64,000 bases of DNA, taken from the NCBI GenBank assembly GCA_937873205.1, contig CALMVO010000077.1:37112-101111 (forward strand), read 5' to 3'. Origin of the DNA: an uncultured Acetobacteraceae bacterium. GTDB taxonomy: Bacteria; Pseudomonadota; Alphaproteobacteria; Acetobacterales; Acetobacteraceae. This document shows, piece by piece, positions 1 to 11,328 of the stretch; positions within the stretch are counted from its first letter, which is position 1; each line of letters begins with the position of its first letter. Under the pieces are notes generated by a model. It saw only the letters and a list, made by a program, of their open reading frames with translations. It was not told where the DNA came from and did no database searches. Made by a program: the position numbers and the translations under genes.

Positions 1-1
1 G

Positions 2-436
2 GTCCCGCGCCGCCTGGCCTTCACCTACCGCCGCATCACGCGCGCCGGCCCGTATGCCAACCGCTCGGCCGGCCTCGATCGGCGGGATGGGATCGCGGCC
101 ACCCTGCGGCGCAACCGGCTGCTGCGCGAGGCCGCGTCCGGCGCCGCGGGGCCGGCCGGGATCGTCCCGGCGCTCGAGGCGGCGCTGGCCCCGTCGCTGC
201 AGGCGGTGCAGGACCGCCTCGATCGCAACGGCGGCTGGGGCCACGGCCGCCACGCCGACACCCAGGAGCGGCTGATCCGGCTGGAGGCGGCGGTCGCCGC
301 GCTGCTGCAACGGTCCGACCGGACGCTGGACGCGCTGACGGCCCTTGAACCGGTGCTGCGCCCGCTGGGCCGGATATGGGACGCGCTGGAACGGCCGCGA
401 CATTGGCTCGCCCGGCTGCGCGGCCGGCGCCGGTAG
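2..436 (+). CDS. C-terminal part of an unidentified protein truncated by the window edge
   Basis: Open frame from base 2 to the stop at 436; ends LRPLGRIWDALERPRHWLARLRGRRR. Confidence 0.4.
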   Translation, partial: VPRRLAFTYRRITRAGPYANRSAGLDRRDGIAATLRRNRLLREAASGAAGPAGIVPALEAALAPSLQAVQDRLDRNGGWGHGRHADTQERLIRLEAAVAALLQRSDRTLDALTALEPVLRPLGRIWDALERPRHWLARLRGRRR

Positions 437-552
437 GGCATCGCCGCCCGGCGCGGTCGATGCGGGATCGACATGGTTCGCCGGATCGTCTATCCGGCTC
501 GTCGTGCCGTCGTCAAGGCCGGCGCCCGGCGACCCCTGCGGAGCATCCCACC

Positions 553-1689
553 ATGTCGATCCCGAGCCTCGGCAAGCGTGGGGTGGCATTGCTGCTGGCC
601 GGCGCGGCCGCTCCCGCCGCCGGCGCGCTCGCGGCGGCCCCGGTGCTCGGTCCGTACGTCAGCCTGGGCGCCGGGGTCGACTTCCTGCAGGACCAGAGCT
701 TCAGCCCTCACGACGGATATGGCCCGCTGGCTCGCCAGTACACCTTCGACCCGGGGGTGGCGACCCAGGCAAGCATCGGCTTCGGCCTCGGCAACGGGCT
801 GCGTCTGGAGATCGAGGGCGACTACGCCGACGATCACGTTCGCGGCGTGCATCTCTCGATACCGGAACGGGCCGGCGGCTACGAACAGCAGTTCGGCGGC
901 TTCGCCAACGTGCTCTACGACCTGCCGCTGCGGCTGCCGGTGACGCCCTTTATCGGCCTCGGTGTCGGCTATCAAGACATCGAGCTCGACCACGTGAACT
1001 CGAGTCGTTACGGCGTCCGCGGTGGCAGCGGCGTGACCGTGGACGAGGGCGACTTCGCCTATCAGGGGATCGCCGGCCTGAGCTACCCGATCGGCCTCCT
1101 TCGCGGCCTGTCGCTGACCGCGGAGTACCGCTTCATCGGCGTGGTATCGCCCTCGGCATTCTACCGCGGGGTGGGTCCGAACGACGTCGTGATCTCCAAC
1201 GGTCGGCGCCTGATCTACTCCAGCGACGTGAACAACATCTTCAATCACGAGGTCATGCTGGGCGTCCGCTACGCCTTCAACACGGCACCCCCGCCGCCGC
1301 CGCCGGCGGCCCCCGTCGTTCCCGCCGCCCCGCCGGCCGAGGCGCGCACCTACCTGGTGTTCTTCGACTGGGACCGCTCGGACCTCACGCCGCGTGCCCG
1401 CGAGATCGTCGCCCAGGCGGCGCAGGCCTCAACCCACGTGCAGACCACCCGCATCGAGGTCGACGGCTACACCGACAACTCGTCCATCCACGGCGGCGCC
1501 CGCGGCGCCCGCTACAATATCGGCCTCTCGATCCGCCGCGCGCAGAGCGTGAAGGCCGAGCTGATCCGCGACGGCGTGCCGGGCAGCGCCATCGACACCC
1601 ACGGGTTCGGCGAGAGCCACCCGCTGGTGCCGACCGGACCCGACACCCGCGAGCCGCAGAACCGTCGCGTCGAGATCGTCCTGCACTGA
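553..1689 (+). CDS. Outer membrane beta-barrel protein with C-terminal OmpA-like peptidoglycan-binding domain
   Basis: Signal peptide, beta-barrel-like region, Pro-rich linker, then YLVFFDWDRSDLTPRAREIV...GFGESHPLVPTGPDTREPQNRRVEIVL (OmpA C-terminal pattern). Confidence 0.9.
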   Translation: MSIPSLGKRGVALLLAGAAAPAAGALAAAPVLGPYVSLGAGVDFLQDQSFSPHDGYGPLARQYTFDPGVATQASIGFGLGNGLRLEIEGDYADDHVRGVHLSIPERAGGYEQQFGGFANVLYDLPLRLPVTPFIGLGVGYQDIELDHVNSSRYGVRGGSGVTVDEGDFAYQGIAGLSYPIGLLRGLSLTAEYRFIGVVSPSAFYRGVGPNDVVISNGRRLIYSSDVNNIFNHEVMLGVRYAFNTAPPPPPPAAPVVPAAPPAEARTYLVFFDWDRSDLTPRAREIVAQAAQASTHVQTTRIEVDGYTDNSSIHGGARGARYNIGLSIRRAQSVKAELIRDGVPGSAIDTHGFGESHPLVPTGPDTREPQNRRVEIVLH

Positions 1690-2260
1690 GCATCATGCCA
1701 CGGCATCGGGCTACGTCTCGGCAAGCGGGACCGTCCTGGCGCCATGCGGCTGGCACTGCACCGGCAGCTATGGCTCGGGCGGCGCCGTCCTGCTCCTGGA
1801 CACCGGATGCCGACACGGCCGATGCCCTGCCCGGCTTCTCGAGCCTCAAGCGCCCGGCGATCGAGCTATCGTTCCTCGACGGCGAGAACCCGGGCCGCGA
1901 TCAGGTGGCCGAGATCGTCTCGCGGCTGTTCCCGTCGAAGCGCCGTCTTGTCGACGACGTTGAACGAGGCAGACCACACTCCCCACGGCCCCTACCCCAC
2001 CGACAGGACCGCCCGCCGCGACCGGAAGGAGGTCGACGACACGACCCCGCCTCACCACGACGGGATGGGCACCTTCAGCAGCCGGCTGGCACCAAGCGCC
2101 GGTCCGATCGCGGGAGCGGCCTTCCTCGCCGAAAGCGAAGGCGTCGACAGCGTCGTGCTCCTGAACGTGCGGCTTCTCCCGCATCTCCGCGCCCTGACAT
2201 CCGCCATTCTCGATGCCGAGAGACAGGCGCAGGCAAGCCGGTCCCATTGACCACCGCCGG

Positions 2261-2926
2261 CTAGCGCCGCAGCAGACGAGCCCGCAGCGGACCGCGCTGC
2301 TCCCAGCCGGCCCGCTCCAGCTCCGGGCTGTCGGACACCTCCCGCGGGTAGCCCAGGCAGAGATAGCCGATGAAGCGCCAGTCCGGGGGCACCTCCAGCG
2401 CCGCCGCCACCGCCGCCGGATCCAGAATCGACACCCAGCCCAGCCCGATGCCGGCCGCCCGCGCCGCGAGCCACAGCGTGTGCACCGCGATCACCGCCGA
2501 ATAGGCCGCCGTCTCCGGCATCGTGGCACGGCCGAGCCCGCTTCCCTGCCCGGGATCGGGATCGGCGAACACCGCCACGTGGCACGGGGCCTCGTCCAGG
2601 CCGGCGAGCTTCAGCCGCACGTACTCGACCGGCTGGGCCAGGGCCGCGGCGGCGTTGCAGGCCTCATGGCTGGCGCGAATCGCGGCACGGCGACGCGGAT
2701 CGTCCACCGTCACGAACCGCCAGGGCTGGCTGAGCCCGACCGAAGGCGCGGTGTGCGCCAGCTCCAGCAGTTGCATGAGCAGGCCATCCGGCAACGGATC
2801 CGCGCGGAAGCGGCGGACATCGCGGCGCCAGTGCAGGAGCTGCGACAGCTCCTCCTGAAAGGCGGAGGGGAAGGAAGGCCAGGGCTCTGCCCTGAACCCG
2901 TTCAAGGCGGAGCCTTGAAAATCCAT
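2261..2926 (-). CDS. bluB: 5,6-dimethylbenzimidazole synthase (BluB, nitroreductase fold)
   Basis: FQEELSQLLHWRRDVRRFRADPLP...APSVGLSQPWRFV...GLGWVSILDP; starts 2 nt after the ribF stop. Confidence 0.85.
   Translation of the reverse strand: MDFQGSALNGFRAEPWPSFPSAFQEELSQLLHWRRDVRRFRADPLPDGLLMQLLELAHTAPSVGLSQPWRFVTVDDPRRRAAIRASHEACNAAAALAQPVEYVRLKLAGLDEAPCHVAVFADPDPGQGSGLGRATMPETAAYSAVIAVHTLWLAARAAGIGLGWVSILDPAAVAAALEVPPDWRFIGYLCLGYPREVSDSPELERAGWEQRGPLRARLLRR
2879..2919. repeat. Two-hairpin REP-like element, copy 1 (inside bluB 5' coding region)
   Basis: CCAGGGCtctGCCCTG then TTCAAGGCggaGCCTTGAA. Confidence 0.75.
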
Positions 2927-2928
2927 TT

Positions 2929-3855
2929 TCAGGTCTTCAGGTAGGCGCGGGCGCTCTTGGCGTCGAGCGTGATCTGCGCCTTCAGCGCGTCGAGGCCGTC
3001 GAACTTCTGCTCGGCCCGCAGCAGCGTGTGCAGCGAGACCGACAGCACTTGGCCATACAGATCGCCGTCGAAGTCGAACAGATTGACCTCGAGCCGGCTC
3101 TCCAGCGTGTCGTTGACCGTGGGCCGCCGGCCGATATTGGCGACGCCCGGCCACAGGCCGCCATCCGGCAGCCGCACCGTCACCGCATACACCCCACGCG
3201 CCGGCTCCAGATGCCGGCCCAGCTGGATGTTGGCGGTCGGAAACCCGAGCAGCCGGCCGCGCTTGTCGCCATGTCTGACCACGCCCCGCACCGCCCACGG
3301 CCGGCCCAGCTCCTCGCCGGCCCGCTCCGGATAGCCGTCCAGCAGCGCGCGGCGGATGCGCGTCGAGGAGTATGGGCCGCCGGCGTCGGTCAGCGCCGGA
3401 ACCACCGTAAGGCCGATCCCCAGCGCCTCCGCGTGCGCGGCCAAGGTCGCCACGTCGCCACCGCGGCGATGGCCGTAGGCGAAGTCGGCACCGCAGGCGA
3501 GATGCGTGGCGCCCAGCGCCTCGTGCAGCACCTCCTGCACGAAACGCCGCGCGGTCAGCAGCGAGAAGGCACGGTCGAACGGGATCTCGAAGATGCGTCC
3601 GACCCCCAGAGCGGCCAGGGCGTCCTGCCGCTCGTCCGACAGAGACAGGCGGAACGGCGCGTCGTCCGGCCGGAACAGCTCGCGCGGATGCGGCTCGAAC
3701 GTCAGCACGCCCAGGGTGGCACTTGGACGCGCCGCATGCAGCGTCCGCAGCAGGTGTGCATGGCCCCGGTGCACGCCGTCGAAGTTGCCAAGCGCCAGGA
3801 TGGTGCCGCGCGCCTCGTCGGGAATGTCGGTCCAGCCGGTGTAGCGTGTCGTCAT
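2929..3855 (-). CDS. ribF: Bifunctional riboflavin kinase / FAD synthetase
   Basis: ALGNFDGVHRGHAHLL, TFEPHPRELF, YSSTRIRRALLDG, GRLLGFPTANIQL, YAVTVRLPDG motifs. Confidence 0.95.
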   Translation of the reverse strand: MTTRYTGWTDIPDEARGTILALGNFDGVHRGHAHLLRTLHAARPSATLGVLTFEPHPRELFRPDDAPFRLSLSDERQDALAALGVGRIFEIPFDRAFSLLTARRFVQEVLHEALGATHLACGADFAYGHRRGGDVATLAAHAEALGIGLTVVPALTDAGGPYSSTRIRRALLDGYPERAGEELGRPWAVRGVVRHGDKRGRLLGFPTANIQLGRHLEPARGVYAVTVRLPDGGLWPGVANIGRRPTVNDTLESRLEVNLFDFDGDLYGQVLSVSLHTLLRAEQKFDGLDALKAQITLDAKSARAYLKT

Positions 3856-3958
3856 GCCACCGGCGTAGCAGAGACGCCCGGCAGCGCGAACCGCCATCGA
3901 AACGGCGGCGTGGCCATGGGGGATGTCAGCGAGCCCGCGCGATCGATGCGCCGGCAGG

Positions 3959-4279
3959 TCAGCCCGAATGACGCGCCGGCTCGACCGGGACCGACGATGC
4001 GGCCGGATAGGGCTGAGCCTGCTGCGGGTAGGGCGCCGGCTGCGACTGGTACGCGGCGGGCGGCGCATGGCCGACGGTGACACCCTGTGCGACCTGGGGC
4101 GGCGGCGGCGGCAACGGCGCGCCGTGCTCCATGGACTCGTCCTCGCCCATGTTCTTCTTGAACGACTTGATGCCCTTGGCGAAGTCGCCCATCAGCGTGC
4201 TGATCTTGCTGCTGCCGCCGAACAGCAAAAGGACCACCGCCAGCACGATCAGCCAATGCCAGATGCTCAAGCTACCCAT
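3959..4279 (-). CDS. tatA: Sec-independent protein translocase TatA
   Basis: [44 protein letters not shown] plus Pro/Gln-rich tail. Confidence 0.93.
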   Translation of the reverse strand: MGSLSIWHWLIVLAVVLLLFGGSSKISTLMGDFAKGIKSFKKNMGEDESMEHGAPLPPPPPQVAQGVTVGHAPPAAYQSQPAPYPQQAQPYPAASSVPVEPARHSG

Positions 4280-4382
4280 GGGAGACGCCCCTTCCTGTCG
4301 ATGCGGATGCCGCCGATCGACCGTGACACGGGGACGACATGGCGCCGTCCGGCCTCGCATGCAAGTTGTTTCAAGCCGCCGT

Positions 4383-5036
4383 TCAGCCGCGGCGCAGCGC
4401 CAGGATCAGCGCGTCGGCCGCCGCCCGGTCCAGCCCCAGCGCCCGCTCGGCGGTGTCCCGGTCGAAGCCGGCACGGCCCAGCGCCGCCAGCGCCCGGTTG
4501 CGCGCGACCGGATCGACCGTCGCAGCCTCCGCCCCGGCGTCCCCTTCTCCATCGGCATACGGGCCGATCCGGCGGCGCCGCGCCTGCAGCACCGCGGCGG
4601 CGAGGTCGGCGTCGGGATCGTTGGGCAGCACGCTCCGCGCCAGCTCCGGATCGACGCCGCGCCCGGCCAGGTGCGCCAGCGTCGCTCGCCGCGAGCGGCC
4701 GCTGCGGGCGAGCGACCGCGCGCGCGCCTCGGCATAGGCGCTATCGTCCAGCACGCCGTCGGCGACCAGCCGGGCCGTGACCAGGCGGGCGTCGTCCCGC
4801 GCCGTCCGCGATTGCGACGCCACCTGCTCCGGGGCTGCGCCCTCGGCGCCTGCACGCTGAGCCCAGCGCCGGATCCGGCGGTCCAGCACCCGCAGCAGCC
4901 CGGCCTCGGAGACGGCGAACCGAGCGAGATGCGCCAGCGCCGCCTCGCGCAGCCGGGCGCGGTCCGGTGCCGGGCCGGCGGCGACAGTCCGGTCGCGGCG
5001 CGCCGGGAGGAGCTGGTCCTGCATGGCGACGATCAT
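4383..5036 (-). CDS. recX: RecX-family regulatory protein
   Basis: Three-helix RecX repeats: [42 protein letters not shown]. Confidence 0.75.
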   Translation of the reverse strand: MIVAMQDQLLPARRDRTVAAGPAPDRARLREAALAHLARFAVSEAGLLRVLDRRIRRWAQRAGAEGAAPEQVASQSRTARDDARLVTARLVADGVLDDSAYAEARARSLARSGRSRRATLAHLAGRGVDPELARSVLPNDPDADLAAAVLQARRRRIGPYADGEGDAGAEAATVDPVARNRALAALGRAGFDRDTAERALGLDRAAADALILALRRG

Positions 5037-5186
5037 GCCGCACCACCGGCCGGCCGGGAACCGGACGCCAGGACGACCGCGCGGGCGAGCCATGACGGGG
5101 CGTGGTTTGACTTGAACTTGGACCGGCTCGCATGCTCGCTTGGCTGCCTTCAACCCCAACGAGCCCGCGTGGCTGACAGATTCCTC

Positions 5187-6415
<1,229 letters not shown>

Positions 6416-6419
<4 letters not shown>

Positions 6420-7432
6420 GCAGCCTGCTGCAGATCCCGCTGCCGGAACCGGATGTCGTCGCCGGGCCGGCGCCGGCGCTGCGGCACTTCCTCGACCTCC
6501 GCGACCGCGACGCGGCACTGCTGCGCGAGATCCTGGACGCGGCGGCGGCGATGAAGCGGGCGCATCGGACAGGCCGGCGCGCGCACCCGCGCCGCCCGTT
6601 CGACGGGCTGACGCTGGGGCTGATGCTGGAGAAGCCGTCCACGCGCACCCGGGTGTCGTTCGAGGTGGCGATGCGCCAGCTCGGCGGCGACGTGGTGGTG
6701 CTGAGTCCGCGCGACATGCAGCTCGGCCGCGGCGAGACCATCGCCGACACCGGCCGCGTGCTGTCGCGCTTCCTGGACGCGCTGGTGCTGCGCACCGACC
6801 GCGCAGCCAAGCTGCAGGCGCTGGCCCGCCATGCCACCATCCCGGTGATCAACGGCCTGACCGAGGTCTCGCATCCGGTGCAGCTGCTGGCCGACATCCT
6901 AACCTTCGAGGAGCATCGCGGCCCGATCGCCGGCCGCGTCGTCGCCTGGTGCGGCGACGGCAACAACATGGCCACGAGCTGGATCGAGGCGGCGGTTCGC
7001 TTCGGCTTCACGCTGCGGCTGGCGACGCCGCCCGCGCTGCGGCCGCGCCAGGACGTGCTGGACTGGGCGGCATCGGAGGGCACTGGGACCGGCCGCGTCG
7101 AGCTGGTGACCGATCCGCGCGCCGCCGTGCGCGGGGCCGACTGCGTGGTCACCGACACCTGGACCAGCATGTCGGACGATCCGGCCGAGAACCGGCGCGG
7201 GCGCCTCGAAGGCTATCAGGTGAACGCGGCGCTGATGGGCGAGGCCCGGCCGGACGCGCTGTTCATGCACTGCCTGCCGGCGCATCGCGGCGAGGAGGTC
7301 ACCGACGAGGTGATGGAGGGGCCCTGGTCGGTCGTGTTCGACGAGGCCGAGAACCGCCTGCACGCGCAGAAGGGCCTGCTCGCCTGGACGCTGGGGGGCG
7401 CCGGCTGGCGCGACCTGGCGGAAGCGGCGTGA
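6416..7432 (+). CDS. argF: Ornithine carbamoyltransferase
   Basis: [72 protein letters not shown] start overlaps argD stop. Confidence 0.96.
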
Positions 7433-7485
7433 CGACCACGCTGTCCCGGCCGGCGATCGTCCGTGGCTAGCGCGCCGGACGGACC

Positions 7486-7511
7486 GCCAGCCCTCGGGTG
7501 CGGGGGCTGGC
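7486..7511. terminator. Hairpin downstream of argF, possible terminator
   Basis: GCCAGCCC (7486-7493) pairs with GGGCTGGC (7504-7511); no clear T tract. Confidence 0.4.
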
Positions 7512-9276
7512 GCGGCAGGAGTCCCGGCCATTGAGTGCCAGCCGCTCTGTGCGCGCCCGGACGGACGGCCTCCCGGGCGGGCCTCGTCCCGCATCCCGTT
7601 CCTCCCGCCCCTTGATCCGGACGCTCGTCTGGGCGATCGCCGCATTCGCCGCGTTCGGGCTCCTCGCCGCCGACCGCTTCGCCGTCTCGACCGGCGACTA
7701 CCGCAATTCCGACGATGCCGGCAATTTCCTGGCCGGCGTGGAGATGGCGGAGGGCAACTGGCAGCTGCACGGCTGGGTGATGGCGTTCGACAGCTATTAC
7801 CCGACCGACGTCCTGGCCATGGCGATCCTGAGGCTGCTGTTCGGCTGGCACCCGATCTTCATGCAGGGCCTGGAGGCGGCGATCTGGGCGGCCATCGCCC
7901 TGGTCGGGACCGGCCTCGCCTGCATCGGCCTGCGGTCCCGGGTCCTGCCCGGGACCATCTCGATCGCCCTGGCGCTGCTCGCCTTCAACCGCTTCAGCCA
8001 CGGCTGGCGCGATGTCACCATCACCAACATCGGCTCGCACGGCTCGACCATCCTGCTGACGCTGCTGGCCTTCGCCCTGGTCGCGACAGACCCCGCCACG
8101 GCCAGCCCGGCCCGGCCGTGGCGGCGGGTCCAGCGCCTCGTCGCGTTCGGCCTGATCATGACCGCCGGTGCCATGGCGGACCCGATCTTCAAGCTCGTCG
8201 CCTGCCTGCCCATCCTCGCGGTCTCGCTGCTCGGCATGCGCCGGCGGCGGGCCTGGCGGCCGGGTGCCACCTGGATCGCCATCGTCGTCGGCGCGATCGG
8301 GCTCGCGCACATGCTGCTCAGCCTCGACGCCCATAATGGCGGCTTCCACAGCACCTCGCTGTCGGTCACGCTGGCGACGTTCCCGGAGCTGCTCGACCAC
8401 GCCGCCTCCGCCGCCGAGAGCATCGCCCGCCTGCTGGGGGCGGAGTTCTTCGGCCATGGCCTGGGCGAGCCCCTGGTCGGCGGTCCCGCCATCGCCCTCC
8501 TGCGCGCGCCGTTCGTGGTGATGGTCGTCCTCGCCTGGGTCTATGCCGGCGGTCGCCTGTTGCGCCGGGTCCAGGACTGGCCGCGGCACCGGCCGGCGCC
8601 GCCGGGCGAGGAGCTCGAGCAGCTCCTGTGGTTCAGCCTGACCCTCTGCATCGCCGGCACCTGCGTCACCACGGTGATCATCAACGAGGCGTGCGTGCGC
8701 TTCTTCCTGCCCGCGGCGGTGACCGGCTCGATCCTGGCCGCCAGGCGGTTCGGGCCGCAGCCGCTGGCGGCCGGATACGGCCTCGTCGCCCTGCTGGCGT
8801 CGATCGTGGTCGGCACGCTGCTGATCTCGCGCGACCCGCCACGCCGGGTCACGGCCATCCCGGAGATGCACCGGATCATCGACATCCTGGAGCGGCGCGG
8901 CCTCCGGCACGGCTATGCCGGCTACTGGGAGGCCACGATCGTCACCGCGCTCAGCGACCGGGAGATCACGAGCCTGCCGCTCTACGAGGCGGACGACGGA
9001 CGGCTGCATCCGCTCGGCTACCTGAGCAACCTCGACTGGTTCCGCGGCCCGGCCCGGGACTGGCACGGCCGCGTCTTCTTCATCTCCGACCAGATCGGCC
9101 CGATGGACGTCTTCACGGCGCCCGAGGACGCGGTTCGCCGCGAGTTCGGGCAACCGGTCGAGCGGATCGGCGTCGGCCGGTTCATGATCAACGTCTACGA
9201 CCTGCCGCCGCATGCGCTGCTGCCGCTGGCGCCGCAGAACTACCGGGCGAGCATGGGACCGTTCGGCGCCGGGTGA
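7498..9276 (+). CDS. Multi-pass integral membrane protein, function unknown (start uncertain)
   Basis: Long ORF with many hydrophobic segments; a downstream TTG at 7531 is a plausible start because a hairpin lies at 7486-7511. Confidence 0.65.
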   Translation: MRGLARQESRPLSASRSVRARTDGLPGGPRPASRSSRPLIRTLVWAIAAFAAFGLLAADRFAVSTGDYRNSDDAGNFLAGVEMAEGNWQLHGWVMAFDSYYPTDVLAMAILRLLFGWHPIFMQGLEAAIWAAIALVGTGLACIGLRSRVLPGTISIALALLAFNRFSHGWRDVTITNIGSHGSTILLTLLAFALVATDPATASPARPWRRVQRLVAFGLIMTAGAMADPIFKLVACLPILAVSLLGMRRRRAWRPGATWIAIVVGAIGLAHMLLSLDAHNGGFHSTSLSVTLATFPELLDHAASAAESIARLLGAEFFGHGLGEPLVGGPAIALLRAPFVVMVVLAWVYAGGRLLRRVQDWPRHRPAPPGEELEQLLWFSLTLCIAGTCVTTVIINEACVRFFLPAAVTGSILAARRFGPQPLAAGYGLVALLASIVVGTLLISRDPPRRVTAIPEMHRIIDILERRGLRHGYAGYWEATIVTALSDREITSLPLYEADDGRLHPLGYLSNLDWFRGPARDWHGRVFFISDQIGPMDVFTAPEDAVRREFGQPVERIGVGRFMINVYDLPPHALLPLAPQNYRASMGPFGAG

Positions 9277-10565
9277 GCGGAGGCGCCGAACGGTCCCTGG
9301 ACGGCGCCCCCCGTATCGGATCGCACTTGCCCCGCGGACACCGACTTGAACACGGCGATGCAGCCCGGCAACCCGTCGCAGAGCGGGTTCGGGCTGGCGA
9401 GCGGAAGGTAGACCGCGCCGGTCAGCAGGTTCGTGGCCACGCTGTGCGCGTTCGGCCCGGTGGGCACGTTCTCGATCCACTGGTTGGTCGACGCGTCGAT
9501 CACGCCGAGCACCGGTGTCGGCGCCGTCGCATTCGGATCGGTGAAGTAGTCGCGGGACGCGGTGTAGTAGCGCCGATGGACCAGATCGTAGGCGACGAAG
9601 TCCCCGCCGCCGACCTGCGTGATGTTCGCCAGGATCGCGCCGGTGCGCACGTTCACCACGTAGGTCCGAAGGGCGAACGCGATCGGGTCGGGCGCGGGAG
9701 AGCCGGGATCGCACGCGACGATGACGTTGTCACCCGGCCCTTCCGCGAGCGTGGACGGCTCGCATCCGTCGATGCCGGTGATCAGCCGCGTCACGTGCCC
9801 ATCGCGAGGGTCCATCACCGCGATCGCGCCCTCGGTCGGATCGGCGCCGAGCTGGGTGACGGTGGCGAGGAACGACCCCAACGCGTAATCGAAGAGCACG
9901 GTCCCGATCCCCTGGGCGACGGCATCCGGCGTGCCGTTGGCGCCGTCGAATACGATGCGGTTGGTGATCTTCAGGGTCTTGGTCGAGATCAGGGTGATGA
10001 ACGCCGGGCTGGTGTCGCCGTTGGCGACTGCGACACGCTGCGTGAACAGGTCGTCGTCGATCGAGTCGGCACGCGAGGTGCCGCCGGTCTTGATGACCGC
10101 GATCCGCTTCGGCGATGTCGGGTCCGGCAGCAGGTCGAACACCCGCACCTGGCTTGGATAGTCCGTCCCCCACAGCCTGGTGCCCGCGATGACCACGCCG
10201 TCGGGGCCGGAGTCATCCACGTCCGCGCCCACGCCGGCGAAGACCGGGGCCGTCTGCCCGATCGGCTGGTTGGTGAAGGCGTTGAACAGGGTCACGCTCT
10301 TTGACGACCGGCTCGCGAGCGCCCCCAGCTGCAGGAACGGGTCGACGGAGATCTGGTCGAACGACTTGAACGGGTTTTCGGCCGAGGTCCCTGGCACCGC
10401 CATCGCCGGCGGCGGCTGGCAAGCGAACGAAAGGGCCGCGCAGGCGCAGGCCGTCGGGAAAAGCTTATTGAAGGTCCCTCCGATTATTATTCGTTTTGGG
10501 GAGTCGTTGCTGCTCCCTGACCGGACGCTCGGCCGATGGTGTGCACCCGACAAGCGGCCGGTCAC
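9240..10565 (-). CDS. Secreted beta-propeller-like (YVTN-type) protein, function unknown
   Basis: Signal-like N-terminus; repeated blade-like segments (GVIDASTNQWIENVPTGPNAHSVATNLLTGAVYLP; AVMDPRDGHVTRLI). Confidence 0.75.
   Translation of the reverse strand: MTGRLSGAHHRPSVRSGSSNDSPKRIIIGGTFNKLFPTACACAALSFACQPPPAMAVPGTSAENPFKSFDQISVDPFLQLGALASRSSKSVTLFNAFTNQPIGQTAPVFAGVGADVDDSGPDGVVIAGTRLWGTDYPSQVRVFDLLPDPTSPKRIAVIKTGGTSRADSIDDDLFTQRVAVANGDTSPAFITLISTKTLKITNRIVFDGANGTPDAVAQGIGTVLFDYALGSFLATVTQLGADPTEGAIAVMDPRDGHVTRLITGIDGCEPSTLAEGPGDNVIVACDPGSPAPDPIAFALRTYVVNVRTGAILANITQVGGGDFVAYDLVHRRYYTASRDYFTDPNATAPTPVLGVIDASTNQWIENVPTGPNAHSVATNLLTGAVYLPLASPNPLCDGLPGCIAVFKSVSAGQVRSDTGGAVQGPFGASAHPAPNGPMLAR
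9255..9297. terminator. Putative bidirectional terminator in the overlap of two convergent CDSs
   Basis: Perfect 16-bp inverted repeat GGGACCGTTCGGCGCC / GGCGCCGAACGGTCCC with 11-nt loop containing the plus-strand stop codon. Confidence 0.65.
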
Positions 10566-10690
10566 TTGAAGTCGGCAGTTCCGCTGCCGAGAAAGCTTAG
10601 GAGGACGGAACCGCGCTCGGCGGGCGGAACAGGTCGTTCTTGGACACGCCGTCCAGCGGCCACGCCCCAGGCTGAAAGCGGCCTATACCC

Positions 10691-11212
10691 CTAGATCCGG
10701 GGGGTTCCGACGCTGTGGTAGCCGCGGGAGAAATACACGAGCGCCTCCGCCGGATCGCCGAGGTGGATCGCCTGGATGGCGCAGAACACCACGCTGTGGG
10801 TGCCGACCTCGAGGATGTCGGAGACCAGGCAGTCGAACGACATCAGCGCCTGGTGCAGCATCGGCGCGCCGGTCTCGAGCGTGGTCCAGGTGCCGACCTC
10901 GAAGCGCTCGGCCATCTCGATCTTGCCGCTCGAGAAGGTAGCGGACACGTGCTGCTGCGCGTGGCTCAGGGTGTTGATGCAGATCGGACCATTCATCTGG
11001 ACCGTCGGGCGCGACCGGACGTTGCGGTTGATGCAGACCAGCAGGGTCGGCGGCGCATCGGTGACCGAGCACACCGCCGACGCCGTGAATCCGTGCGGGC
11101 CCGTCTCGTCGCGTGTCGTGACGATGTTGACCGCGGCGCCGAGCCGGGACATCGCCTCGCGGTAGGTGGTGGCATCGACGCCCATGCTGCTCTCCTGGCT
11201 GTGACCGGTCAT
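10691..11212 (-). CDS. Flavin reductase family protein
   Basis: YREAMSRLGAAVNIVTTRDETGPHGFTASAVCSVTDAPPTLLVCINR typical of the FMN-binding flavin reductase family. Confidence 0.85.
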   Translation of the reverse strand: MTGHSQESSMGVDATTYREAMSRLGAAVNIVTTRDETGPHGFTASAVCSVTDAPPTLLVCINRNVRSRPTVQMNGPICINTLSHAQQHVSATFSSGKIEMAERFEVGTWTTLETGAPMLHQALMSFDCLVSDILEVGTHSVVFCAIQAIHLGDPAEALVYFSRGYHSVGTPRI

Positions 11213-11328
11213 TTCCTATACCGCCCGCCGCCCTCGATAGAAAGCGACCGCGGTCGCCGGCTCGTTCGCCCAACGCCGCAACCATCGGCGCGGCGCCGCC
11301 TTTGCAGTCCGTCGAGGAAGAGGCTCCC

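Noticed and set aside
345-2264. 639-aa plus-strand ORF
   Set aside because: Overlaps the OmpA-type gene in another frame; Arg/Pro-rich without domain signal.
3959-4279. tatA without tatB/tatC as an anomaly
   Set aside because: Stand-alone tatA is seen in some proteobacteria; tatBC may lie elsewhere, so this is not evidence of novelty.
7216-9714. 832-aa minus-strand ORF
   Set aside because: Antisense to argF and the membrane protein; low-complexity Arg/Asp/His composition typical of GC-rich shadow frames.
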